Shown here piece after piece: positions 42,991 through 51,418 of a stretch of DNA of 64,000 bases. Position 1 is the first letter of the stretch; every line of letters starts with the position of its first letter. Source of the stretch: Rhodobacteraceae bacterium UBA6197 (GTDB taxonomy: Bacteria > Pseudomonadota > Alphaproteobacteria > Rhodobacterales > Rhodobacteraceae); the NCBI GenBank assembly GCA_002422085.1, contig DISZ01000015.1, positions 62,001 to 126,000 on the forward strand, in the 5' to 3' direction. The translations under genes were made by a program, and so were the position numbers. The notes under the pieces are model-generated. The model had not been told where the DNA came from. It was given only the letters and a program-made list of their open reading frames with translations, and made no database searches.

Positions 42991-43764
42991 ATGCTGGCCA
43001 GTCACCGAGAGCGCGCATTGCTGGAATTGTTGCGTCAGACCGGGTCAGGGCGGGTGCAAGACCTGTCGCGCCGCTTGGACGTGACCGAGGAAACCGTTCG
43101 CCGCACGATCCGCAAACTGGAAAATCAGGGTCTTGTGACCAAGGTTCACGGCGGGGTCTATCTGAAGGGCTGGGTGGCCGAGGCCAGCTTTGCTCAGAGG
43201 TTTGGCGAAAATCCCGTGGCAAAACAGACGATTGCGCGGCAATTGGCGGCGATGATCGGCGACGGGGCCTCGCTGTTTCTGGATGTCGGATCGACCACCG
43301 CCTATGTGGCGCAGGCGCTTCGGGGGCACCGCAACCTTTTTGTGGTGACCAATTCGCTGGCGGTGGCGCAGGCTTTTTCCGGGTCTTCTGAAAACCGCGT
43401 TTTCATGGCAGGTGGCGAGTTGCGCAGCCATGACGGCGGCGCCTTTGGCCCCGAGGCACTGGCCTTCGTGCGCCAGTTCCGCGTCGATCTGGCGGTGCTT
43501 TCGGCGGCGGCGGTCAATGCCGAGGCGGGGTTCATGCTGCACGACATGCGCGAGGCGGAATTCTCGCGCGAGATCATCCGCTGCGCGAAAACGGCGATCA
43601 TCGCGGCCGATGCCACGAAATTCGGCCGCAGTGCGCCGATCCGCATTGCCGATCCGTCAGATTTCGGCAAATTGGTCACCGACAGGCCGCCGCCCCCCGA
43701 GATCGGGCAGATGTTGGCGGTGGCCGGGGTGGAGATGGTCTTGGCGGGGGCGGGAGATGACTGA
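42991..43764 (+). CDS. DeoR-family transcriptional regulator
   Basis: The 257-residue protein has an N-terminal winged helix (RERALLELLRQTGSGRVQDLSRRLDVTEETVRRTIRKLENQGLVTKVHGGVYL, residues 5-57) and a DeoRC sugar-phosphate-type sensor domain with FLDVGSTTAYVAQALRG, NSLAVAQAF, MAGGEL and AADATKFG. The ligand is likely a phosphorylated compound. AAGGAACAAAG precedes the ATG at 42991; an in-frame ATG at 42904 lies in the operator-like repeats and is less likely. It is divergent from the amine-transport operon and overlaps the phosphatase gene by 8 bases. Confidence 0.92.
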   Translation: MLASHRERALLELLRQTGSGRVQDLSRRLDVTEETVRRTIRKLENQGLVTKVHGGVYLKGWVAEASFAQRFGENPVAKQTIARQLAAMIGDGASLFLDVGSTTAYVAQALRGHRNLFVVTNSLAVAQAFSGSSENRVFMAGGELRSHDGGAFGPEALAFVRQFRVDLAVLSAAAVNAEAGFMLHDMREAEFSREIIRCAKTAIIAADATKFGRSAPIRIADPSDFGKLVTDRPPPPEIGQMLAVAGVEMVLAGAGDD

Positions 43765-44518
43765 TCTGTTGAAGGCGGCGCGGACGATCATGGAAGCGGC
43801 GCGCGACCTGCCGCTCGGACATTTCCGCCACGGCCTTGCGGTCGAGGCCAAGGCCGATGAAAGCCCCGTCACCGCCGCCGATCGCGCCACGGAGACCCGG
43901 TTGCGCGCGGATATTGCCGCGCGCTTTCCAGACCATGGGATCTTTGGCGAGGAATATGGCGTCGAGGGCATGGAGGCCGATTACCTTTGGATCATCGACC
44001 CGATCGACGGCACCAAAAGCTTCATCTCCGGGCACCCGGCCTGGGGGATGCTGCTGGGCCTTTTGCACAAGGGGCGGCCCCTTCTGGGCGTGGTTCAGAT
44101 GCCGGCCTTGGGGGATCTGTGTTGGGGGGATGCCGACGGCGCCTATCTCAATGGCCGCAAAATCGAGGCGCGCCGGGGCATTGCCCCCGATCAGGCCTTT
44201 GTGCTGATCAACGAACTGCCGCGGATCTTGCAATCCGAACCCGAGGTTGCGGCGCGGCTTCTGGCGTCGGGGCGTTACGCGCGCGCCAGCGCTGACTGCT
44301 ATTCCTATGTGCAGCTTGCGGCGGGCTGGGTCGACGGCGTCGTCGATTACGGGCTGGAACCCTACGACTACCTGCCCGTGCTGCCGATCGTCGAGGCCGC
44401 AGGCTGTGTGATGACCGATTGGCAGGGGCGGCCGCTTGGCTTTGGCTCGGATGGGCGCGTGGTGGCCGGCCCCCCCGAGATCCACCGCTATCTTCTGGCG
44501 CAGATCAACGGCGCCTGA
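43757..44518 (+). CDS. Inositol-monophosphatase family phosphatase
   Basis: The 253-residue protein has the metal-binding motifs of the family: GEEYG (Glu), WIIDPIDGTKSFISG, and a C-terminal LEPYDYLPVLPIVEAAGCVMTDWQG where typical members have WDxAAxxxIVxEAGG. It hydrolyses a small phosphate ester; histidinol-phosphate and inositol-phosphate phosphatases share this sequence type. GGGAG lies just before the ATG. It forms an operon with the DeoR gene and sits across from a kinase-containing amine operon, so it may act on a product of that kinase. That link is inference. Confidence 0.88.
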   Translation: MTDLLKAARTIMEAARDLPLGHFRHGLAVEAKADESPVTAADRATETRLRADIAARFPDHGIFGEEYGVEGMEADYLWIIDPIDGTKSFISGHPAWGMLLGLLHKGRPLLGVVQMPALGDLCWGDADGAYLNGRKIEARRGIAPDQAFVLINELPRILQSEPEVAARLLASGRYARASADCYSYVQLAAGWVDGVVDYGLEPYDYLPVLPIVEAAGCVMTDWQGRPLGFGSDGRVVAGPPEIHRYLLAQINGA

Positions 44519-44629
44519 TTGTCGCGCGCCGGGTCATGCAGCGGCGCATATTTTGGCGGCCGGGGCGAATTGAGATAGCAATGCGCCACGCAGGGGTCAC
44601 AATCCTGATTGAAGCGAATCTTTCAAAAG

Positions 44630-44645
44630 TTTACCCTTTGGTAAA
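44630..44645. promoter_or_regulatory. TTTACC-N4-GGTAAA palindrome, RutR-like operator
   Basis: The 16-base dyad TTTACCCTTTGGTAAA lies 29 bases upstream of the BMP-family gene. Its 6-4-6 layout and core match the RutR site TTGACC-N4-GGTCAA with one transversion per arm. RutR is a TetR-family regulator that responds to uracil, which fits a pyrimidine uptake and deamination operon. Confidence 0.55.
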
Positions 44646-44673
44646 ATAAGCGACAAGCAACAGGGATATCACC

Positions 44674-45693
44674 ATGACAGCCAGGACGAGGGATTTTGGA
44701 CTTTCACGCCGGCACATGCTGCTGGCTTCGGGTGCGGCGCTTGCCTCGGCGGGCTTTGTCGGGCGCGTCCGCGCGGCGGAACCGATCAAGGTTGCGGGCA
44801 TCTATACCGTGCCAGTCGAACAGCAATGGGTCAGCCGCATTCACAAGGCCGCCGAGGCGGCGCGTGCGGCCGGCACGGTTGCCTATACCTATACCGAAAA
44901 CGTCACCAACACCGATTACCCCCGCGTCATGCGTGAATATGCCGAAAGCGGCGTCCAGCTGATCGTCGGCGAGATTTTCGGCGTCGAAACCGAGGCCCGC
45001 GAAGTGGCCGCCGAATACCCCAATGTCGCGTTCCTGCTGGGCTCATCGTTCATGCCCGACGCGGCGATCGGCAACCTTTCGGTGTTTGATAACTACATTC
45101 AAGACGCTTCGTATCTATCTGGCATCATTGCAGGATCAATGACAAAATCGGGGATGGTCGGAATGATCGGTGGCTTTCCGATCCCCGAGGTGAACCGGCT
45201 GATGAATGCGTTCATGGCCGGGGTGCGCGAAACCCGTGCCGATGCGAAATTCCAGATCAGCTTCATCGGGTCGTGGTTCGATCCGCCGAAAGCCAAGGAA
45301 ACCGCCTTTGCGATGATCGAAGGCGGCGCCGATGTGCTTTATGCCGAACGCTTCGGCGTGTCGGACGCGGCGATGGAAAAGGGCGTGCTGGCGATCGGCA
45401 ATGTGATCGACACGCAGGCCGATTATCCCGAAACGGTGGTTGCCTCGGCGCTGTGGCACTTTGAGCCGACGTTTGATGCCGCCGTCGCCGCCGTGGCGGG
45501 CGGCATGTTCAAGGCCGACAACTACGGCGTCTATTCGACCATGGCCAAGGGCGGCTGCTCGCTGGCGCCACTGGGCACCTTCGAGGGCAAGGTTTCCGAG
45601 GCTACCATGGCGATGGTGGCCGAGCGCGAGGCCGCGATCAAGGCGGGCAGCTTTGCCGTCACGGTGGATGACAGCGAACCGAAGTCATCGTGA
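44674..45693 (+). CDS. BMP-family nucleoside/nucleobase-binding protein, Tat-exported
   Basis: The 339-residue protein starts with a twin-arginine-like signal (SRRHMLLASGAALASAGFVGRVRAAE), so it is probably exported folded by the Tat pathway. The mature domain is of the Bmp/Med type: IKVAGIYTVPVEQQWVSRIHKAAEAARAAG, IVGEIFGVETEAREVAAEYPNVAFLLGSS, IIAGSMTKSGMVGMIGGFPIPEVNRLMNAFMAGVRE and DVLYAERFGVSDAAMEKGVLAIG. Such proteins bind nucleosides or purines/pyrimidines. It begins an operon with an ATPase, two permeases and a deaminase. Unlike other transporters here, no hairpin follows it: the next gene starts inside its stop (GTGA). Confidence 0.92.
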   Translation: MTARTRDFGLSRRHMLLASGAALASAGFVGRVRAAEPIKVAGIYTVPVEQQWVSRIHKAAEAARAAGTVAYTYTENVTNTDYPRVMREYAESGVQLIVGEIFGVETEAREVAAEYPNVAFLLGSSFMPDAAIGNLSVFDNYIQDASYLSGIIAGSMTKSGMVGMIGGFPIPEVNRLMNAFMAGVRETRADAKFQISFIGSWFDPPKAKETAFAMIEGGADVLYAERFGVSDAAMEKGVLAIGNVIDTQADYPETVVASALWHFEPTFDAAVAAVAGGMFKADNYGVYSTMAKGGCSLAPLGTFEGKVSEATMAMVAEREAAIKAGSFAVTVDDSEPKSS

Positions 45694-47234
45694 GCCAGCA
45701 ACGTGACGAGGCGCAGGTTGTCCTGCGCCTCGAAGGCATCACCAAGCGTTTCGGCGCCCTGACCGCGAACGACGCCATCAGCTTTGATCTGAGGCGCGGC
45801 GAAGTCATTGCTTTACTTGGTGAAAATGGCGCTGGCAAGACCACGTTGATGAACATCCTGTTTGGTCATTACACCGCCGATGCCGGCCGGGTCGAGGTCT
45901 TTGGCCGCGCTTTACCGCCCGGCCATCCGCGCGCGGCGCTGGCGGCGGGGGTGGGGATGGTGCATCAGCACTTTACCCTGGCCGACAATCTGACCGTGTT
46001 GGAGAACATTCTGCTGGGCACCCGTTCGCTATGGCGGCCTGGTCTGGGCCGGGCCGCCGCGCGGGCGCGGGTGGTGCAGCTATCGGCGGATTTCGGGCTG
46101 GCGGTGCACCCTGATGCGCGGGTCGGCAGCCTGTCGGTGGGCGAACGCCAGCGGGTCGAGATCCTGAAGGCGCTCTATCGCGATGCGCGGATCCTGATCC
46201 TTGACGAGCCGACCGCGGTCTTGACGCCGCAAGAGGCGGATGCGCTGTTCGAGACGCTGCGCAAGGCGGTGGGCCTTGGCCTGTCAATTATTTTTATATC
46301 GCATAAACTTCATGAAGTTATGGCTGTTTCTTCGCGTGTTTTGGTGCTCCGCCACGGCCGGCTTGTGGGCCAGGTTGCGACCACCGAAACCGATCGCCAC
46401 CAGCTTGCCGAAATGATGGTTGGCGCCGAGGTGACCATGCCGCGCCTTGCGGCCGCCGTGCCGGGGCCGGCGCTGCTGACCTTGTCGCAGGTTTGCACAC
46501 CTGATCAGGGCGCGCAGCCGGGGCTGAAACACGTCGATCTGGCGTTGCACGCGGGCCAGATTGTCGGTCTCGCGGGGGTCTCGGGCAATGGGCAGGCGGC
46601 GCTGGCCGATCTGTTGGCGGGATTGACGCGCCCAGCCTCGGGGGGGCTGCATCTGGCCAAAGCGGTGCCGCAGGACTGGTCGCCGCGCACCGCCCTTGCC
46701 GCCGGGATCGCGCGCATTCCGGAAGATCGGCACAAGACCGGCACCATTGCCGACTTCAGCCTGACCGAAAACGCTATTCTCGAAAGCTATGGCGAGGCTC
46801 CCTTCAGCCGCCGTGGGTGGATGAACTGGGCCGAGGCTGAACGCTTTGCCAAGCAGATCATCACGACCTATGACGTGCGCTGCCCCGGCCCCGATACGCG
46901 GATCCGGCTGTTGTCGGGGGGCAATATGCAAAAGCTGATCCTCGGCCGGGCGCTTGAGCCGGGGCCAAGGATCATTCTGGCAAACCAGCCGGTGCGCGGG
47001 CTGGATATCGGGGCGGTCAGCTATGTCCATTCCCGGCTTGTCGCGGCCCGAGACAGCGGCGCCTCGGTTCTTTTAATTTCAGAGGATCTGGATGAAATCA
47101 TGGGCTTGGCAGACGTTATTCATGTGATATCTGAAGGTCGGCTGTCGCCGGGATTTGGCCGCGGCGAAATGAGTCCGGTGCAATTGGGCGGCTGGATGGC
47201 CGGTCAGGGGTTCGAGGTGACCAATGCGGCTTGA
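45690..47234 (+). CDS. Double-domain ABC ATPase (nucleoside-type, YufO-like)
   Basis: The 514-residue protein has two ATPase domains. The first is complete: GENGAGKTT (Walker A), VHQHFTLADNLTV, LSVGERQRVEILKAL and ILILDEPTAVLTP. The second is typical of this subfamily, with a degenerate GVSGNGQAALADL Walker A, RIPEDRHKTG, RLLSGGNMQKLILGRAL and the loose Walker B IILANQPVRGLDIG. This matches sugar- and nucleoside-type importers. It starts at a GTG that overlaps the binding-protein stop. The stretch about 46285-46330 is AT-rich and codon-poor (ATT, TTT, ATA, CAT), unlike its surroundings. Confidence 0.92.
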   Translation: MSQQRDEAQVVLRLEGITKRFGALTANDAISFDLRRGEVIALLGENGAGKTTLMNILFGHYTADAGRVEVFGRALPPGHPRAALAAGVGMVHQHFTLADNLTVLENILLGTRSLWRPGLGRAAARARVVQLSADFGLAVHPDARVGSLSVGERQRVEILKALYRDARILILDEPTAVLTPQEADALFETLRKAVGLGLSIIFISHKLHEVMAVSSRVLVLRHGRLVGQVATTETDRHQLAEMMVGAEVTMPRLAAAVPGPALLTLSQVCTPDQGAQPGLKHVDLALHAGQIVGLAGVSGNGQAALADLLAGLTRPASGGLHLAKAVPQDWSPRTALAAGIARIPEDRHKTGTIADFSLTENAILESYGEAPFSRRGWMNWAEAERFAKQIITTYDVRCPGPDTRIRLLSGGNMQKLILGRALEPGPRIILANQPVRGLDIGAVSYVHSRLVAARDSGASVLLISEDLDEIMGLADVIHVISEGRLSPGFGRGEMSPVQLGGWMAGQGFEVTNAA

Positions 47235-48273
47235 ACCCATCGCCAATCCCGGTCTGGTGCGGCGTCTGGGCTTTCCGGCGGTGGCGCTGGCGGTGACCGT
47301 GGTGATCGGCTCGGCGTTGGCGATGTTGGCGGGGGCGGATCCTTTTGCCACGCTGGGGCTGATCGTGAAGGGCGCGGTGGGCAGCAGGTTTGCCGCTCTC
47401 GAGACGCTCAATCGCGCCACGCCGTTGATCTTTACCGGGCTGTCGGTGGCGGTCGCGTTTCGCGCCAAACTGTGGAACATCGGCGCCGAGGCGCAGCTCT
47501 ATGCCGGGGCGCTGGTCACGGTGCTGCTGGGCACCGGCGCGCTGGCCTGGCCGGCGCTGCCGCTTCTGGCGGTGATCGCGCTGGCGGCGATGCTGGCGGG
47601 CGCGGTGCTTCTGTTGGGGCCGGTCGTGATGAAGACCCGCGCCGGTGTCGACGAGGTGGTCACCACGCTTTTGATCAATTTCATCATGCTTCTGGTCATC
47701 TCGATGCTGCTTGAGGGCCCGCTGAAGGATCCGATGGGGATGGGCTGGCCGAAATCGGCACCACTGCAAAAAGCCGCCCGCCTGCCGCGCCTGTTCGAGG
47801 GGTTGCGGCTGCACTGGGGTTTTGGTCTGGCACTGATCTCGGCGCTGGTGGTCTGGGTGATCCAGACCCGCACGACGCTGGGCTACGAGATCCGCGCCGT
47901 TGGGCAAAATGCGCAAGCGGCGCGCTTTGCGGGTATTCCGGTGAACCGCGTGTTGTTGAAAACCGCGTTTCTTTCCGGTGGGTTGGCCGGTCTTGCGGGG
48001 TTTTCCGAAGTAGCGGGGCTGAAGGGCAACCTGACGCTCGATCTGAGCCCCGGCTTTGGCTATACCGGGATCATCGTGGCGATGCTGGCGCTGCTGCACC
48101 CCTTGGGGGTGGTGCTGTCAGCGCTGTTCGTGGCGGGCGTTTTCGTCGGCTCTGACAGCATGAGCCGCGCTGCCGGGGTGCCTACCTATATCGCCGATAT
48201 CTTGCTGGCCACGGCGCTGCTGCTGATGGTCCTTGCGCTGCTGCTGACCCGGTTTCGGGTGGTGAGGGATTGA
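47224..48273 (+). CDS. Nucleoside-type ABC permease (YufP-like)
   Basis: The 349-residue protein has about nine to ten hydrophobic segments with the family pattern ETLNRATPLIFTGLSVAVAFRAKLWNIGAEAQLYAGAL and GVDEVVTTLLINFIMLLV, then GYEIRAVGQNAQAARFAGIPVNRV and FLSGGLAGLAGFSEVAGLKGNL. It overlaps the ATPase gene by 11 bases, with GAGGTGACCA before the ATG. Confidence 0.92.
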   Translation: MRLEPIANPGLVRRLGFPAVALAVTVVIGSALAMLAGADPFATLGLIVKGAVGSRFAALETLNRATPLIFTGLSVAVAFRAKLWNIGAEAQLYAGALVTVLLGTGALAWPALPLLAVIALAAMLAGAVLLLGPVVMKTRAGVDEVVTTLLINFIMLLVISMLLEGPLKDPMGMGWPKSAPLQKAARLPRLFEGLRLHWGFGLALISALVVWVIQTRTTLGYEIRAVGQNAQAARFAGIPVNRVLLKTAFLSGGLAGLAGFSEVAGLKGNLTLDLSPGFGYTGIIVAMLALLHPLGVVLSALFVAGVFVGSDSMSRAAGVPTYIADILLATALLLMVLALLLTRFRVVRD

Positions 48274-49217
48274 TGGAGATCTTTGACATCCTCGTTTCGG
48301 CAAGCTTTTGGGCGGCGATGGTGCGGATTGCCAGCCCGTTGATCTTTGCCACGATGGGCGAGTTGATCTGCGAACGCGCCGGGGTGCTGAACCTCGGCAT
48401 CGAGGGGATCATGGTGATCGGCGCCTTTGCCGGCTGGATGACGGTTTACGCGGGCTTTGGGCTTTGGGCCGGGGTCGCGGTGGCGATGCTGGCGGGAATG
48501 GCCTTTGGCGCGTTGCACGGGGTGTTGTCGGTGCCCTTCGGGCTCAGCCAGCATGTGGTCGGGCTGGGGGTGACGCTGCTGGCCACGTCGGTTGCGTATT
48601 TCGCCTACCGGCTGGCGCTGCCCGAGGTGACAAGCCCGCCGAAAATCGTGCCGTTTCAACCCTTTGAGGTTCCGATCCTGTCGCAGATCCCGCTGGTCGG
48701 GCCGGCATTCTTTGCGCAGACACCGATGACCTATCTGGCCTTTGCCGTGGTCGCGGTGGTCGCACTGGTGCTGTATCGCACGCCCTTGGGCCTTGCGCTG
48801 ATGGCGGCGGGCGAAAACCCGGCCTCGGTGGCGGCGCAGGGGCTTTCGGTGACCGCGATCCGCATGGGAGCGGTGATCGTGGGGTCGGGTCTGATGGCGG
48901 TGGGCGGGGCGTTTCTGACGATCTCGGCGTTTTCGTCGTTCTTTTTCGAAATGGTCAACGGGCGGGGCTGGATCTGCATCGCGCTGGTGGTGTTTGGCGG
49001 CTGGAAGCCCGGCAAGGCGCTGCTTGGGGCGCTGTTGTTTGCCGGGTTTGATGCGGCGCAGGTCCGGATGCAGCAAACGCCGCTGGGCGCCGAGGTGCCC
49101 TATCAGGTGTTTCTGATGATGCCCTATATCCTGTCCATTCTGGCGCTGATCGTGATGTCGCGCCGCGCCTCGGTGCCGGCCGCGCTGATGGTGCCGTTCA
49201 ACAAGGGGGAACGCTGA
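48273..49217 (+). CDS. Nucleoside-type ABC permease (YufQ-like)
   Basis: The 314-residue protein has about eight membrane segments with RIASPLIFATMGELICERAGVLNLGIEGIMVIGAFAGW, the usual NLG(I/V)EG motif of this permease family, and LALMAAGENPASVAAQGLSV. It pairs with the preceding permease to form the pore. Start and previous stop overlap by one base (TGATG), as do its stop and the next start. Confidence 0.92.
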   Translation: MEIFDILVSASFWAAMVRIASPLIFATMGELICERAGVLNLGIEGIMVIGAFAGWMTVYAGFGLWAGVAVAMLAGMAFGALHGVLSVPFGLSQHVVGLGVTLLATSVAYFAYRLALPEVTSPPKIVPFQPFEVPILSQIPLVGPAFFAQTPMTYLAFAVVAVVALVLYRTPLGLALMAAGENPASVAAQGLSVTAIRMGAVIVGSGLMAVGGAFLTISAFSSFFFEMVNGRGWICIALVVFGGWKPGKALLGALLFAGFDAAQVRMQQTPLGAEVPYQVFLMMPYILSILALIVMSRRASVPAALMVPFNKGER

Positions 49218-50500
49218 TGTTTGATCTGATCGTCAAGGGCGGCCTGCTGGCCGATGGGCGCCGCGCCGATATCGGCATCAAGGGTGATCGGATCGCGGCC
49301 GTCGAGGATCTGGCGGCGGCAAGCGCGGCCCGGGTGATCGAGGCCAGCGGCGATCTGGTCAGCCCGCCCTTCGTGGATCCGCATTTTCACATGGATGCGA
49401 CGCTGTCTTATGGCACGCCCCGGATCAACGCCTCGGGCACGCTGCTGGAGGGGATCGCGCTTTGGGGCGAGCTGAAACAGATCGCCACGATAGATGAGAT
49501 GATCGCCCGTGCGCTAAGCTATTGCGACTGGGCGGCCAGCATGGGGCTTTTGGCGATCCGCAGCCATGTCGATACCTGCGACGATAGCCTGAAGGGCGTG
49601 CAGGCGCTGCTGGAGGTGCGCGAAAAGGTAAAGGATTACATCGACTTGCAGCTTGTCGCCTTTCCGCAAGACGGGCTTTACCGCAGCCCCGGCGCGCTGG
49701 CCAATACGCTGCGCGCGCTGGATATGGGGGTCGATGTTGTTGGCGGCATCCCGCATTTTGAACGCACCATGGCCGAGGGCGCGGCCTCGGTGCGGGCCCT
49801 TTGTGAAATTGCCGCCGGGCGCGGCCTGATGGTCGATATGCATTGCGACGAAACCGACGACCCGCTTAGCCGCCATATCGAGACGCTGGCCTATGAGACG
49901 CAGCGGCTGGGCTTGCAGGGCCGGGTGACCGGAAGCCATCTGACCTCGATGCATTCGATGGACAATTACTATGTCTCAAAGCTGTTGCCGCTGATCGCCG
50001 AGGCCGGGGTGGCGGCGATCGCCAACCCGCTGATCAATATCATGCTGCAAGGCCGCCATGACAGCTTTCCCAAACGGCGTGGGCTGACGCGGGTGAAAGA
50101 GATGCAGGCGATGGGCATAACCGTGGGCTGGGGTCAGGATTGCGTGCTTGACCCGTGGTATAGCCTTGGCACCGCCGACATGCTGGATGTGGCCTTCATG
50201 GGGCTGCATGTGGCGCAGATGAGTGCGCCTGCCGAAATGGCGCGCTGCTTTGACATGGTGACGGTCGAAAACGCCCGGATCATGGGCTTGTCGGGCTATG
50301 GGCTGAAGGTCGGGGACGTGGCCTCGCTGGTGGTGCTGGACGCGGGCTCCAAGATCGAGGCCCTGCGGCTGCGCGCCGACCGTCTGGTGGTCGTCGCAAA
50401 AGGCCGGGTGATTGCCGAACGTCCGCGGGGCGATGCCCGGCTTGATCTGCCGGGTCGGCCCGCGCAGATCTGCCGCCGCCATACGCCCGCGAGCCCGTAA
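49217..50500 (+). CDS. Cytosine-deaminase-like amidohydrolase
   Basis: This 427-residue metallo-dependent hydrolase resembles CodA: DPHFHMDATLSYGTPRINASGTLLEGIALWGELK (metal-binding HxH), IRSHVDTCD, MHCDETDDPLSRHIETLA, GSHLTSMHSMDNYYVSKLLPLI, and GQDCVLDPWYSLGTADMLDVAFMGLHV (metal Asp in GQD). CodA deaminates cytosine to uracil and related bases. It is the last gene of the operon, so the transporter probably brings in a nucleobase. A nearby isocytosine or hydroxy-pyrimidine specificity is possible. The final 20 residues (RRHTPASP) look non-conserved. Confidence 0.9.
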   Translation: MFDLIVKGGLLADGRRADIGIKGDRIAAVEDLAAASAARVIEASGDLVSPPFVDPHFHMDATLSYGTPRINASGTLLEGIALWGELKQIATIDEMIARALSYCDWAASMGLLAIRSHVDTCDDSLKGVQALLEVREKVKDYIDLQLVAFPQDGLYRSPGALANTLRALDMGVDVVGGIPHFERTMAEGAASVRALCEIAAGRGLMVDMHCDETDDPLSRHIETLAYETQRLGLQGRVTGSHLTSMHSMDNYYVSKLLPLIAEAGVAAIANPLINIMLQGRHDSFPKRRGLTRVKEMQAMGITVGWGQDCVLDPWYSLGTADMLDVAFMGLHVAQMSAPAEMARCFDMVTVENARIMGLSGYGLKVGDVASLVVLDAGSKIEALRLRADRLVVVAKGRVIAERPRGDARLDLPGRPAQICRRHTPASP

Positions 50501-50671
50501 CGGCGCGCGGCCCGCAACTCATGCGCTGGGGGGAAGGCGCTGTTGCGCAATGGACTCGGTCCGCAAAATTTCGAGCGCGATCAACGCTGTGTGAATTGAC
50601 GCGGCCCGAACCAAAGCTCAGCCTTGGCGCAAGCGCCCGCCAATGGGTGCATCCAAGAACACGGGCAGAGC

Positions 50672-50926
50672 ATGGCACAATCGGTTTTTCACAGCACCTC
50701 GGGGGGCTTCGATTTTCTTGGCCTGCGCAAAGGGCGCACGGGCGGGGTTGAGATCGTCTATGACGACGGCGTCACGCGGCGCATGGTCTGGCGCGTGCGC
50801 GGGCAGGCCTCTGAGGGGCAATTGGGCGATGCGCTGTCGCGCGCGGTCAACCATGCGCGGGTGATCCCGGCGCTCTATGCCGAACTGAAAAAGCGTTCAA
50901 TCATGATCGAGGCGGTCTTCAGCTAG
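50672..50926 (+). CDS. Small hypothetical protein
   Basis: The 84-residue reading frame starts at ATG 50672 with GGGCAGAGC upstream. Its sequence (FDFLGLRKGRTGGVEIVYDDGVTRRMVWRVRGQASEGQLGDALSRAVNHARVIPALYAELKKRSIMIEAVFS) looks like a folded alpha/beta protein and has normal codon use, but I know no family. It follows the deaminase gene by 171 bases and has no obvious terminator of its own. I do not assign a function. Confidence 0.6.
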   Translation: MAQSVFHSTSGGFDFLGLRKGRTGGVEIVYDDGVTRRMVWRVRGQASEGQLGDALSRAVNHARVIPALYAELKKRSIMIEAVFS

Positions 50927-50986
50927 GGTCGCGCCGCGCGGTGCCGGCCGGTTTTCGGCGTCACGCTGCAATGGCCCGTCGACCGC

Positions 50987-51028
50987 CCGGACCTTTGACC
51001 CCGGACCTTTGGCCCCGGACCTTTGGCC
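50987..51028. repeat. Three tandem 14-bp repeats CCGGACCTTTGGCC
   Basis: Copies at 50987-51000 (CCGGACCTTTGACC), 51001-51014 and 51015-51028 (both CCGGACCTTTGGCC) are head to tail between the small gene and the DUF1127 gene. Purpose unknown; slippage or a regulatory site are possible. Confidence 0.8.
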
Positions 51029-51075
51029 ACGACGGCGTTTGCGCTGTCGGGCGGCTGTTGGCCGGCGCTGCGTGC

Positions 51076-51104
51076 AAAAAAAAACGGCCGGGCAAGCCCG
51101 GCCG
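51076..51104 (-). terminator. Rho-independent terminator of the DUF1127 gene
   Basis: On the minus strand the 9-bp stem CGGCCGGGC/GCCCGGCCG with a two-base loop is followed by nine consecutive T residues (complement of 51076-51084). It lies 32 bases after the DUF1127 stop. Confidence 0.93.
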
Positions 51105-51135
51105 AGGAAGAGGATCCGTCAGGGGACTGCGGAAC

Positions 51136-51333
51136 CTATGACATCCAGAAGGGCTGCGTGGCTTCGCGCGTGGCGGCTTGCAGATCCAGCCCGATATCAG
51201 CCAGCAGATGGGCGTCGAGCCGTGCCAATGCGTCGCGGCTGCGGCGACGCTCGGCCCAGACGGTCAGGCGTGCGACAGCGGTCCGCGGATTGACCGGGCC
51301 TGTGAGGATGCTGCGAAGCGAGAGCGTGGACAT
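51136..51333 (-). CDS. DUF1127 small protein
   Basis: The 65-residue product ends with the DUF1127 core RRRSRDALARLDAHLLADIGLDLQAATREATQPFW, in which the Arg/Leu-rich ...L..LD...L.DIG pattern is diagnostic. Small Arg-rich DUF1127 proteins (for example CcaF1 of Rhodobacter sphaeroides) have been linked to RNA metabolism and stress responses; this one's role is unproved. AAAGGTG precedes ATG. It is divergent from a MocR regulator and has a perfect terminator. Confidence 0.88.
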   Translation of the reverse strand: MSTLSLRSILTGPVNPRTAVARLTVWAERRRSRDALARLDAHLLADIGLDLQAATREATQPFWMS

Positions 51334-51348
51334 GGTGCACCTTTTGTG

Positions 51349-51393
51349 TTGATACAATGCGTCGATATCTGATAGGGTATGCATACAATACCC
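51349..51393. promoter_or_regulatory. MocR-type operator: GATACAAT direct repeats and GGGTAT-N7-ATACCC dyad
   Basis: TTGATACAATGC (51349-51360) and GCATACAATACC (51381-51392) are direct repeats about 30 bases apart, and GGGTATGCATACAATACCC (51375-51393) is a 6-bp dyad. They lie between the divergent DUF1127 and MocR starts. MocR-family proteins bind such paired direct and inverted repeats in their own promoters. Confidence 0.5.
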
Positions 51394-51418
51394 GCACAAT
51401 CCAATCCAGAGAAACATT

